Source: Zygnema circumcarinatum (Eukaryota > Streptophyta > Zygnematophyceae > Zygnematales > Zygnemataceae). From it: a stretch of DNA of 64,000 nucleotides. This document shows positions 24,432-36,400 of the stretch, in pieces. Location of the stretch: NCBI GenBank assembly GCA_037447605.1, contig CM074804.1, forward strand, positions 1,925,620 to 1,989,619, given 5' to 3'. Each line of letters opens with the position of its first letter. Position 1 is the first letter of the stretch. A model generated the notes under the pieces. It ran no database searches. It was given only the letters and a program-made list of their open reading frames with translations, and was not told the origin of the DNA. The position numbers were made by a program, and so were the translations under genes.

Positions 24432-26115
24432 CCACCTACGAGCTCCTTTACAGTTGGCTTTATTATTCATTCTTTTGGGCTTAGCATCGCCTCCTTCCTG
24501 CTCCTTTTCGTCTGTACTCTAGCTTATGGATGTGCATCTAGTGTAGACCCTACTCAATGGGTAACTGAACGAGATGAGTGTAAAATTCTGAGTCAAGAGT
24601 TTCTTGAGTAGCAGCAATGGCTCTACCTGAGCCTGCCCGCATGTAGCGAGAGGGAAGAGGGAGGAGAGAGTGAGCTCAGCCCAGGAGCTGCCCCCTCCTC
24701 GCCCCCGTCTGTCATAGCTGTAGATGGCCTCATTCAATGGCCCACTTCCCATTTCAATAACACTCTGACAAGCAGCGGTAACATAGCGTAGGAGACAGCT
24801 CTTGCATCTTCTGGCTCCAACTTTCCACTTCCCTATCTGCAATAGAGAGGAATAGAGGGACAGAGGCGAGAGCCCCCCTCCGCATTTCGTCGTGAAGTAA
24901 CGGAAATCACTGAGTTATGTCGGAATAAAGTACGGTGGCGTTCGAGGCAAGACTCGACACTTTTCTCACTGTCAATGTGCCTCTTAAGCTCACGTGTATG
25001 AGAGAAGAGTCTGAGTACCTCGTGCGTCTATTAATGTGAAATCGCTTGGACCTCTTTTTGTCATGGTTCGTATGTCAATGAAACCATGGTTGTTCTGACA
25101 CAATGACAATGACACTGACAATGATCGCTGGAGTCAAACACATGCGCTAGAGTAATTGGATGCCCTGTTTCACTTCCTAGCCCTCCCCTGCAGTCACTTC
25201 CCCCTTCCCCTCCCCTTCCTCTTCCCCCCCCCCCTCCCTCGCGAGGCCGTCCCCAAAGCAGAGCTTCTGGCATCACATGCCTCCAAGTTAGCCCGCGCGG
25301 CTGCATGGCCTGGCATGGACCCAACTTGCATGCAACGTGCCAACAACTGCCCAATGCGACCGCTATGCCAACATCCTCCAATCAGGATCTGCCACCTGGC
25401 GGATTGCTACTGGACAAGTCAGCCCTGCCTAAAAAGGGCTACCGTACGATACGGATTTGAGAAGAAACGGGGCACGTGTCAAGAAGCGAGGGGGTGTTGC
25501 CACATGTCACATGTCACGTCACGCAACTGCTGAGGGTGACCTCGCACATGGGATAGTTTCCCATTGGTCGCGGCCCGCAGCAACTGGCGGTTATTCCGTA
25601 CGGATAACGTGGCCGTACGGCAAGATGGTTCGTACACCCCTGTCGGAGGTGTAATGTACGAACTCGTACCTAGTCGCAATCATTGGATGTACGGCCATCA
25701 GCCAACGGCCCTCGGTTGACCGCGGCGCGGCCTCTTCGGCCGATCTGTGGCCGTCGATTGGCATGACACCTTGTGGATCCAACGGTCCGTAATTGCCTTG
25801 AACGACCGTACAGATCGTGTACGGCAGTTGGTCCGACAGAAGCAACAGCAATGAGCAGGGTAGGCTGGCGTCACCGTGACAGTCCAGTGCCCTCCCCCCT
25901 CGATAAAGTCATCACAGATGCGTCGCAGGGCCCTCTGTGCTCTCGACAAAGTCAAGTTCAGCACTTGAAACTTTGATGACGAGCACACCTCCTCCGGATC
26001 TTGAGGCTGGCTGTAGACCTTCATATTGGAGGCCTGCAACTGGAGCTCTCAAAGCTGCGGTATCAAGAGAGCTTGGAGGCGGTATTGGTCTCATTGTGGT
26101 TATTTAGAGGCAGCC
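24432..26115. other. Spacer with GTACGG motifs; Sec14 promoter
   Basis: No gene seen. 25440-25830 is again rich in CCGTAC/GTACGG, and 25749-25759 contains GGCCGTCGATT, a motif also found near other presumed promoters here. The region closer than about 400 bp to 26116 is the presumed promoter of the Sec14-like gene. Confidence 0.5.
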
Positions 26116-28687
26116 ATGGCGGCCGCGGCTGTGGGGGATCTTGACAAGTCGAAGCTGGAGGAGGAGCTGAGGGATATTGAGCGGCGGGGGAAGGACGCGG
26201 AGGGGCTGGATGGTGGCGGCGAGCAATCGAAGGAGGTGGTCGTGGCGAAGGAGGAAGTTGAGAAGCTCGTGAAGGAGATGCGGCAGGCAGTGGAGCAAGG
26301 GAAGGTTTCCACAGAAGTGAGTACAAGAATGGCACTGCATGTGGCAGTATTGTCGCAATAATTGAATTTTGCCGTCTTTATTTATTGATTGAATGGTTGT
26401 ATCGATATCGGGAGAAGTTTCAATTTGGTTGTGGGGATTCTTGTGTGTCCCTTCTTGAAAATCATGTGGAGCTGGCTTCAATAATTTTACGCATTTCCTT
26501 ACATTTCTGCTGGTGTATGCGTGCGTTTGCCGCGTCTAGGTAGGCTAGGCGTAAGAGGCGAACATTGCAGCCAAGTGATGATCAATGCTTCTTTCAGAGC
26601 GCATGGGTCTCTACCAATTTCCGAAAGAAACAAAGACACTTATCTTGCTGGAGAGAACAGTGGTTAAGATAACAGTCTGGATAATATGATTCTGCTAGCA
26701 TTCCCGAAGAAAAAGACCGTGCGTCCGTTTTTTCATGTTGGCTCTTATAATGGTCGAGAGAGCAATTGATAATCGTACTACTTTTTTTTAGCTGGGGGAC
26801 TCTCTCGTTCCCTTTTCCTTCTACGCTTCCCTATCTTTCCTCTCCATTTTCTCCCGTTCCCTCTCATGACCACCGTTCACTCTGCCCCTCATCGTCCTCC
26901 TACTGTCCATTCCGCTATCGTTTTCGCTCCCCCACCCTCTTTTTCCCTCACTATTCCCTCTCTCTGCCTCTCTCTCGCTCACTACCCCTCCACTCTTCTT
27001 CTCCTCCCTCCTCTCCGTTTCTTTTTATGTGCAGGGAATTAGCGATGCAACATTGAAGCGCTTTCTCAGAGCAAGAGACATGAATGTCAGCAAAGCAACA
27101 AAAATGTTTATCAACCACGTTCAGTGGCGAGCAGCAGCGATTCCTTCATCGTACATTACTCTTTCAGAAATTTCAAACGAATCAGCTTGCAAGAAAGTAT
27201 TTCTTCAGCTGAAAGAGGGACATCGTTCGGTGGTTATTCTTCACGGGAGAAAGCACGAGACATGGAAACGGGATTTGGAGGAGTTCAAACGTATGGTTCA
27301 CTCCTCATTAAGTGTAGTGATTGTCTCCTAAATGGAAAGTCTTCAAGCGTCGGATGTTTGCGTTGACAGAATGGGGAAAAAATGGAATGCGAGCAGCAGC
27401 AGCAGCATGAAAGAATAAGGATATAGTTTGTAGTATTAACGCACTGAACTCCTAGGCTCTTCGGAACTTGACCAACTGATTTGTAAGGTGGTCCGGCAGA
27501 GCTTGTATTGAAGGTTAGTGGTTGAGCAGGAGATTGCCCGCCTGAACAATTTTACTCAGGACTGATCCTGTCTTCTCAGTTTGACTTGTCTATATCCAGG
27601 CTATGCCATCTACGCCACCGACAAGGCCATTGCAAGGTACAATTCTAAGCATTCCTGAAGTTCTCTTGTTGACTATTTGCAAGACTCAGGTGGGTCAACC
27701 AGATTGGAGGCTTATAAGGTGAGACACATGAAACATTTTTGTACTTGTAACGAGCAATTTCTGTGGAATACTGAGCGATGTCGTTTGTCCTGTTGTGGCT
27801 ACTAGCCTGCCCCAGGGAGAGGAAAAGTATGGTGTCTTGCTGGACCTGCAAAGCGCTGGTTACAAGAACATGGATCCACGTGCGATGATTGTTGTTTTTG
27901 AAATGCTGCAGGTGAATTCTCTTCTTAATTCTTCCCATCGTTCCCTTTTGGTGGATTGAAATTCTAACTTTAAGTCACCTGCCTGTCACCTGTCACTGGT
28001 TCATTCTGTCATTCCTTACAAATGAACAATTTCAGCGCGAAGCGTGTTGCGATTTGAGACTTACTTTTGCTGAGCTGTCGTGTGGCAATTTTCTTAAAAT
28101 ACTGTCACTTGCTGTTTTCACTATGGTTTCTGACCTTCGTTTTGCTGTGCCAGGCCCATTATCCTGAACGTTTGGGAAGGCTATTTATGGTCCACGTACC
28201 TTATGTATTTTGGGGTGTTTGGAAAGTTGTTTCTCCATTTATAGACCGAGTGACCCGCGAGAAGGTGAGTAACTTTTATGTGTGCGCTCTACACATATTG
28301 ATATCAAATAGTTTCGGTGATGTTTTCTCACAAATCGGTGAATTGGGACTCACCAAGAGCACACTTGTGACGAACACTTCTTGTAGTCGTAAGTCGGAGA
28401 CTTCAGCTTCTGCATCGGTAGCAGGGATGCAGAAACAGCTGCTCTTGTCTGTCCTTTCTTCAACCTCCCTGAGTCATTGCCAAACCTCCTTTTTATCCTG
28501 ATTTAAAAACCATGCGGGATTGTTCTCACAGATTATCTTTGTTGAAGACAAGAACCTCAGCAAAACACTGCTGGCTGAGATCCCTGAAGACATGCTCCCG
28601 CCGGAGTACGGAGGAACAGGGAAACTTGTTAGCTTAGAGGACGCGGAGGTTCCAAACTGGCCTCCGCAAAACGCCCAATTTACCTGA
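26116..28687 (+). CDS. Sec14-like (CRAL-TRIO) lipid-transfer protein
   Basis: Six exons (26116-26316, 27035-27290, 27600-27636, 27806-27911, 28154-28264, 28532-28687) join in phase to 288 residues. An acidic, alpha-helical N-terminus (1-67) is followed by the CRAL-TRIO N domain with DATLKRFLRARDMNVSKA. The lipid-binding domain has YGVLLDLQSAGYKNMD, YPERLGRLFMVHVPYVFWG and LPPEYGGTGKL. Family knowledge: Sec14-like proteins bind and exchange phosphatidylinositol or other lipids at membranes. No GOLD or nodulin domain follows, so this is a single-domain cytosolic type. The ATG at 26116 is in good context (GCCATGGCG). The first intron contains a 250-bp CT-rich tract before its acceptor. The third exon is only 37 nt but carries YAIYATDKAI in frame. 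The bound lipid is unknown. Confidence 0.9.
26765..27025 (+). repeat. CT-rich tract in Sec14-like first intron
   Basis: About 260 bp dominated by C and T on the sense strand, directly before the acceptor TATGTGCAG of the exon at 27035. Same arrangement as in three myosin introns. Confidence 0.75.
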
Positions 28688-29333
28688 GCTGTTATTTAGT
28701 TGGACTTCCCTCTCATTGCTGAGGCCCTCCCTGGCTGAATGCGCCCCTCCCTCCCTCCCTGTTGCTTTCTCTCATTTGCCGTTGCCAACTTCTGGAAGAC
28801 TCGGTGATCCCTCTGCAAGGCATTGGAGGGGGGCCTGCTGCCATTTCAACAGCACTTGTTCCAAGCGCCATGAAGTTGGGTCGGTGTGTATGTTCGTGAA
28901 CGCCCTCCCTCGAGGGTAAAGGTTGACCTGCCGCTTGTAGATTGGTGACGTTTCTTTTGCCTTCTGAGAAGAGATTGCCGGTCCTGCGGTTGCTTAGGGA
29001 TGGACTATTTTTTTGCGCAATATTTCAAAGGAGAGTTTGAATATTGATAGTTTGCTGTTGTGGCTGCACTTGAGCTGTGGTTTGATGGAAACTTGCTATG
29101 AAGCGAGTGGAGAATAGCGCCCAAAATGTGAAAACGAATGGCTAAGCGGTTCCTCCCATTGTAGACTGCTTGCGTGTTTTCCCTCTTTGGCTTGTATCTA
29201 GTAAGTAAATCGTCCCCATGTAATCGGTTTGCGGGTTTTCAATTTGAGAAGGGAAGGAGGTTGTATGCTGCGTGGGTGTTGCGTTCCTGTTACATTGTAC
29301 ATCGCGTATGTCTTGTTGTAGACATTGTTGAAG
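28688..29333. other. Sec14-like 3' region
   Basis: No further gene seen; presumed 3' untranslated region and spacer. Confidence 0.45.
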
Positions 29334-29456
29334 AAGTAGATTTCTGCTCATAGCTTTTTTCTATTGTCTTTAGGTCCTTGGTGAACAAGTTTTCGTGATT
29401 CCCCATGTTAATTTTGTCCATGTACATTTGATGGCATCGCCATCGTGAGATCAATG
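29334..29456 (-). repeat. Dispersed repeat relic, second copy
   Basis: Read on the minus strand, this matches the myosin-intron segment 12453-12572, including the frame around [19 protein letters not shown]. Differences are scattered and several keep the reading frame. It abuts the second palindromic array. Part of its left end (TGTACATTTGATGGC) also occurs at 1615-1629, downstream of the first array. Confidence 0.8.
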
Positions 29457-29498
29457 CCACATCAATCCTCATTATTGCACAGATCGGACCATTAGACA

Positions 29499-29845
29499 AA
29501 CCAGTCGACTGGTTGCCAACCAGTGGTTGCGGATCGAAACAACCATTCGACTGGTTGCCAACCAGTGGCATCCACTGGTTCCAAACCAGTCGACTGGTTG
29601 CCAACCAGTGGTTGCGGACCGAAACAACCAGTCGAATGGTTGCCAACCAGTGCCGCCGGATCGAAACAACCATTCGACTGGTTGCCAACCAGTGGCATCC
29701 ACTGGTTCCGAACCAGTCGACGGGTTGCCAACCAGTGGCATCCACTGGTTCCAAACCAGTCGACTGGTTGCCGACCAGTAGACGTCCAACCATTGCCATC
29801 CAATGGTTGTCCAATGGTTGTCCAATGGTTGCCGATCCACTGGTC
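29499..29845 (-). repeat. Palindromic tandem array, copy 2
   Basis: Units like those at 1039-1474 but in opposite orientation: ACTGGTTGCCAACCAGT palindromes separated by GGCATCC or CGGATCGAAACAACC stretches. The distal end degrades into CCAATGGTTG units. The edge CAGATCGGACCATTAGACAA is the reverse complement of the edge of copy 1, so both belong to one repeat family. Confidence 0.92.
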
Positions 29846-30320
29846 CGAACTGTGCATTATTGGCAACGCCTCCATTCAATGGTCTGTCGACCTCATGACC
29901 GGCAAGAGTGTACCCAACGGTAAAACCCTGTGTTGCTCGATGTGTCGATGTCCGGGTATGCCAAATTGTCGCTCCCAACCCCTCGATAGTCAACAAGCAT
30001 CTTGTGAAATGCGCACCAGAAGGGCCCGCCCTGTCACGCACGGCATGGTCAACGACGGTCGATTGCTGACTGCACGACTGCATGGGTGGATGGCATCCGT
30101 CCTAATGTGCCACTGTTTTACCATTGCCAATGGTTGGCAATTGGCGATAGTCCACCATGGGCTAACGCTGGCTATTGCCAAGCAGCCAACAAAACCACCA
30201 ACCAACCAACGAATGGTCCGCCCTCGAAGCCAACGAATGTCAAACGGCGGCCCGCGAATCTGCGATCCAACACCATCCCTAACGGTGCTGACGTGACAGG
30301 ATCGGCCACATATATTTCGC
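29846..30320. other. Spacer upstream of ispG
   Basis: Mixed sequence with decayed CCAATGGTTG-like repeats. Open frames here continue out of the array and carry no recognised domain. Confidence 0.45.
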
Positions 30321-30485
30321 CACGTGGCATATGGCCAATCAGCGAACGCCACGCTGGCCTTTTCCGTTTCCTTTTCGCTTTCGCTCCCTGCAGCGTCCAG
30401 GCCCGTGCAGAGGGCGAGGGCGAGCCGGCTTCTTCATTGCAAGGCGGCCTCTCTCCGGCGCTAGGGTTTGCATACGAAGGCCCCC
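30321..30485 (+). promoter_or_regulatory. ispG promoter with G-box and CCAAT box
   Basis: A CACGTG G-box core at 30321-30326 and GGCCAAT at 30333-30339 lie 147-165 bp before the ispG ATG. A pyrimidine-rich stretch (30358-30395) resembling a transcription-start region follows. G-boxes are bound by bHLH and bZIP factors in light-responsive plant genes; a role here is inference. Confidence 0.45.
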
Positions 30486-33400
30486 ATGGCTTCCACTCGC
30501 GAGCTGCTCCTCGTATCGCGGAGCTCTTTCTCCTCATCATTCGTCCCGGGATTCAAAAGGAGTGCTGCAGAAGGCAGGAGGGATGCTGCGCAGCTCCTGT
30601 TGAACGGCGGGAGATTACCGGGAGAAAGGAAGGGAAGAGCTGTCACGGTAAATGTACGGAGTGTGTTGGAGATGGAGGCGACTCCGATTGAAGGAGGAAG
30701 TCAGCTCTTAGGTATGGGAAGGAATGGTGGAGATGGTTCCGAGATGACAGCTGGAGTTGAAGCTGCTAGGCCTTCCTTAGCCTTGGTTTGTCATTCGCTG
30801 CTTGTTTTGTATTCCAGGATTTGCTCTGTGCTCATAAAACGGAAGGGGATGGGAGGTGTCTGAATATTCGAGTGGGGGTGTGTATAAGCTTATGGCCTCC
30901 CGAGCAGTGAAGAGCTTTTTTGCTTGCAGGCTTAATGGTTTGAGGTAAAAAATGTTGGGCGCTGTGCATGAAGCTTCCGACAGAAGCGCTTTCTGCTGTA
31001 TGTAGTTCCTAGGACGTTTCTCAAGCCGTCCGTCCGTCCGTCTCATTGTCACAGGAGGGACTGCTCTTACGAGGGGTTATGTATGGGCTGCATTTTCGGT
31101 TTACTTGAGAAAAACAATAACTTAGAAGAACATGTTTAGAGGACTTGTTTTCTTGAGGGACGCCTTTACTCATGCAGAAGATCCAAGTGCAGTAGAAGTG
31201 TAGCAATCGAGTGCACGTCGTATTTGTTGTCGACGTAAATAATTTTGTCAAATAGGAAAGAGGAGGAAGGAGGAACGATTGTAATGTGAAGTGCTGCACC
31301 TTTTTTGGCCATGCAGTCCCACGATTAAAATATGCAGAATCCATTCACAAGACAATCAGAAGGAAGACGAGAACAATCATGATTGGCGATGTAGCAGTCG
31401 GAAGCGAACATCCAATTCGTGTTCAGACTATGACGACCACAGATACAAAGGATGTGAAGGGCACAGTTGAGCAGGTGAAGTATACGGCTTCACACGCATC
31501 TCTGCTTTCTAAAAGAACAACTTATTTTTCTTGTTTGCTCCATGCTTAAGCCATTTTCTCCTTATCGTTCCTATAGCACCGAGTGGGCAAACGAGTTGCT
31601 TTATTTATCACCTTGTATTTGCGTTGGTTCGTTTTTAAGGAAATGAGGAATGTGACGGATATCTAGCAGTTATTGGCCTTGCAAGTATTATACTTTGTCA
31701 TGTGGTTAAAAAACCCTGTCAGTTGGGTTTTCGTCATTTCAATAGGTTCCATGCTGTGCCGGCCACGGTGTTGCAGGTAATGCGTATTGCTGATAAGGGC
31801 GCCGACATCTGCCGCATTACTGTCCAAGGAAAGAAGGAAGCCGATGCCTGCTTTGAGATAAAGAACAGTCTGGTGCAGGCAGGGTAGGTTCCGCAGCTTG
31901 TCTTTGTTGAGTTGAAGCGTGTAGAAAGCTATTTGATGGTGATCATTTACAGGTACCAGCATCATCAAAACGATTGTTATACCTCTGCTCATGCATTGAG
32001 TTTCTTCATTTTTTAAACTGTCAGGAATATTATATTGGATTCATCTGCACTCCAGTAGAGGAGGTTATAATGAGCAAGTGCTCTGAAGGAAAAGGATCGA
32101 TGTGGTAGAATTATTCCTTACTAGTTGACTATGCTCGTAGTGTTCCTTATCTGAGACAGACATGTTTCCTTCTCTTAGTGTTCCTGGCGTTTGCGAGGTA
32201 AGAAAGCTGGCTACACGTTGGCTTTTATTCGTTATGCCTTAAAAAAGGTTGTTCTATGGCACTTTTGAAGAGCCGCGTCGTTTATCTATTGAGAAGACTA
32301 AACTTTAGGAGAACCTGGCGATGGAAGAAAGCGGAAAGTCGTGCAAGGGCAGACGCCAATCATGCATGGGATAGTTCGCGCCAATGAATCTGACGTTTGG
32401 TTATTGTCCTTCTGGTGACAGGTACAACATTCCTCTCGTTGCTGATATCCATTTTGCTCCGGCTGTTGCGATGCGGGTTGCTGAATGCTTTGACAAGATC
32501 CGAATCAATCCAGGCAACTTCGGTGAGCTGCACGCTCTCATGTGCTTATTTTTTATTTTGCACTCTATGATATCTTTCAAGAAGATGTTGATTTGGCTGA
32601 CAGGAAAAGCTTCATCAACGTCAAGCAACCCTCGCACTTATTGACATGTTGTGCCAAATATTTACTTGCTAGTCATCACAGTTATTGGCCACACAGCTTG
32701 TTACGTTCGTGCCTCGCTTCTCGAATCCTGTCTAGCAAATACTATATTTGAGCGTTGTGTTTTTAGGGTTTAACCTGGTTGCAAGCTTAAGAAAGCAGCG
32801 AACCAGTTTAGACACAATCTGTAGATTTTTTTTGTGAAGCTTTTGCATATACATGTCGTTACACCTAGGAATTTTTGGAATGAAGACTAAGTGCATGTTT
32901 GAAAGCTCAAATCTGCTATTCTCTGAAGAAGCTCAGTGAGGCAGGATGCCTGCGACATTCATCCGTCACTCTCCCTTGTTCATTAAACTTGCAAACGTAA
33001 GCATTGTTGAGACATACTCTGTCGAGTTTGGAGTAGCAATCCAAAATCTGTTGATCGTGCCTTGCTGGTATCTGAAAGTGAACTGACCTAGCCAACACCG
33101 TTTTCTCAAATGGAACAGCTGACAGGAGAGCAAAGTTTGAGACCCTAGAGTATACAGAGGAGTCTTATCAGCAGGAGCTCGAATACATTGAGGAGGTATT
33201 TTTCCATCAACTTGCCGAGACTGCTTTGAAACTACCGAGATCGGGTTGATAGGTCTGTCGTTAGTGTCCAAGTTTAGAAGCCTCATCATATTCAGTGGAT
33301 GTCTGGAAGTCATCAGCCGACAGATAAAATGCGAACGAGGTCTGTATCTGCTTGACTTCTTCAAAATGTATAGGGGATCGCAGTATGGCAACTACCAAAC

Positions 33401-36400
33401 GGCAGTCGCATAGAGTCTGGTTGATTTTTCTGGCCACGTCCATAAAGCGACAGGTTGCCCTGTTGATATGTGCTAGGTACTTCTCGTTTGTGGAGTTATC
33501 ATGTAGTGTAATGTGATACAGTTAGTCCGATTACGGTGTATTCATTCGATCGTGTTGCCTATACCGCACGGTTGAGGACAATACAATCGGCAGTCTTTTC
33601 ATGACCTCATTGATTCTTGTGCTTTGGGTCGTTCTGGCAACTTGCAAAAGGTTTTCACGCCGCTGGTGAAGAAGTGCAAGGACCTCGGACGGGCCATGAG
33701 GATTGGAACCAACCACGGCAGTTTGTCGGACCGCATCATGAGCTACTACGGTGATTCGCCTCGAGGAATGGTGAGGCTGATGTTGGAGAGAGGATTTAGT
33801 GAAAATTAGTACATTCCGGGTCCACCTATTAAGAGAGCGTGTAATGCTGAAAGTGTGGGAGGAGACAATATCTTTGCTTGAAAGTTGTCTGTGTAAACAT
33901 GATAACTGGGATTAGAAATAGGGAGCTATGCTGGCCGGCTACCTTTAGCAGACAAGACTGCTTCCTGCGCACCTTGAGTCCACGGCCGCTGCTTCGTTCC
34001 TTCTTGTTGATAGCTCAGAATGCTGCATTTAAAGGAGGAACGAAAATGAGAAGTTCCCATGGGCTTTAGACATGACGAAAACTATGTCAGGTTGCAACAG
34101 CCATCTACTTTGTTGAGATGTTCGTAGAGCTTTCCACCTCAACATGAGCTATAAAAAACATGTACATCTCTTGATCTTCCAAATAACTGCCTGTAGGCCC
34201 GTCGCATGCTTTAGAGATCATGGCTAGTATTTTCCAAACCTTCGTTCCATAATCTTCTTTTCTTCTTGTGCTGCTTGCTCATTTATGTCTTTGGCCTTGT
34301 CAGGTTGAGTCTGCATTCGAGTATGCGAGAATCTGTCGCAAGCTCGACTACCACAACTTCCTGTTCTCTATGAAGGCGAGCAACCCTGTTGTGATGGTTG
34401 CTGCCTATCGCCTCCTCTGTGCTGAAATGCACCGTGAAGGCTGGGATTATCCTCTGCATCTTGGAGTCACTGAGGCTGGAGATGGAGAAGATGGGCGCAT
34501 GAAGTCTGCTATTGGCATAGGCACTCTACTTCAGGTGGGTTTTTCAATTCCCTAGGTGTGGGGGTCCAGCCACAAATTCCAGCCTTCTGTTGTTTTTAAA
34601 AACTAACGAGAGTCTTCTCTTAGGAGTTGCTTGAGACAACTTCGTAAAGCGGATGACTTAAGAAGAAAATGGTCACAATGGCAGGATGGGCTTGGAGATA
34701 CAATAAGAGTTTCGCTTACGGAGGCTCCTGAAGAAGAGATTGATCCGTGCACCCGACTGGCCCAGTATGGCATGAAGGCTGCAGCCCAGCAGAGAGGAGT
34801 GGTGAGACTTCGATGCTTAATCTCGGATCCTTTCTTTGGCTTGTGATCCCCCCAATTCTTTCGCCCACAAAAAAAGGGCGTCAAATATATCGTCCCTGAT
34901 GTGGTGAAGCACACGGAAATGAAAGTGATATGGGATTCATGATTGTTACGTCTGTGAAGGAGCTCGTTTGCTGATAGTCAGAAAAGGGAAACTAGGCTTC
35001 CTCCTTGATGAATTATAGAGCGGGTGGTACTTGCAGGAGTTTTTTGAGGAGAAGCACAGACATTACTTTGACTTTCAACGAAGGTCGGGCCAACTGCCAG
35101 CTCAGCAGGAGGTGTGTAAACTGCTCAATCTCAAGGATGTGCAAACCTTTTTTTGTCACCGATTGAATGGTGTTTCATTTTGCTCGTGAATGAAATTACA
35201 CGCCAAAGGCACTCATTGTCTCCATTGTGCGTTTTTTCTAAGTGTTTGTATGATTATTTCTCTGTACTATCTACCTGCTAATGAACTTATTATGCAATTG
35301 TAACCTTTACCTGGTCTGGCACTTTGACCTACAGGGAGATGAAATTGACTTCAGGGGGGTGCTGCACCGTGATGGTTCTGTCCTCATGTCAGTCACCCTC
35401 GACCAGCTGAAGGTGAGCACATGGTTAACTAACGTTTTCCTGAGGCTAACCATCCTTGATAATTCTTCATGTTGAAACATCTACATACCCACTGCTTCAT
35501 GTACCTTTCGAAGTTGTCCTTTTGCAAATTTTTCTGTGTGAAATCTAAGTCTCTCCAGCTATTTTTCTACATTACTCACCACTCACATCACTACGAAGCT
35601 GCTTGAGAAGACCTGTTTTACCAGAATGACTGAGAGCTTCTTTTGCACTGAACACAGGTCCCGGAGAAGCTATATAAGGCTCTCAGTTGCAAGCTGGCAG
35701 TAGGTATGCCATTTAAGGTAAGTGTACAAACCACGTCACCCTTCGTCGTCCTTCATCTCGTCTCCTAAGTTAGATCAGCAAGCTATGTGAGGAGAGAGAA
35801 GTTGATGCGGTACTGGTTTTTGTATACTCAGCTATGAAGCTACCTGCCGGGCTTTTTGGTGCAGGACTTGGCAACCGTGGATACCATACTCATGAGAGAA
35901 CTTCCTCCAGTCGACGATAAGGAAGCTGTAAGTCTCATGACCTCCAGACCTCTCCATAGCATGGACTGATAGAGAATATGACTCATCCGATAGCTTTGCA
36001 ACCTCTTTCACTGCATAGGTGGTGTCAAAATGAGTGCAATTGTGATGCCACCCTTAGGTTGTTCCTTCAGATTAAACTTGCACTCTTCTTGTATTGAGAA
36101 CAGGCATGGGTGGGTGAGAGGGATTTGCAGAGATTGGCATTAAAGAGGCTGCAAGAGGTGAGCATGGGAGTGTTGGCCCCTCTCTCTGCCCTCTTGGAGC
36201 GACCTTTGAAGAACGGAATGGCTCTGCTCACGCTGCAGGAAGCAAAGAGTGGAGCGTATGAGCAGTTGCCAAAGGGTGAGATTTGTGGCTCCATATGTCC
36301 AAGAGCTGCGGCCTACTACTAGAAATCGATGCTTTGCTGTGAGATATTCTGTACAGGAATCCAAGCTGTTGACATTTTTTGCATGGATCTGGTCTGCAGG

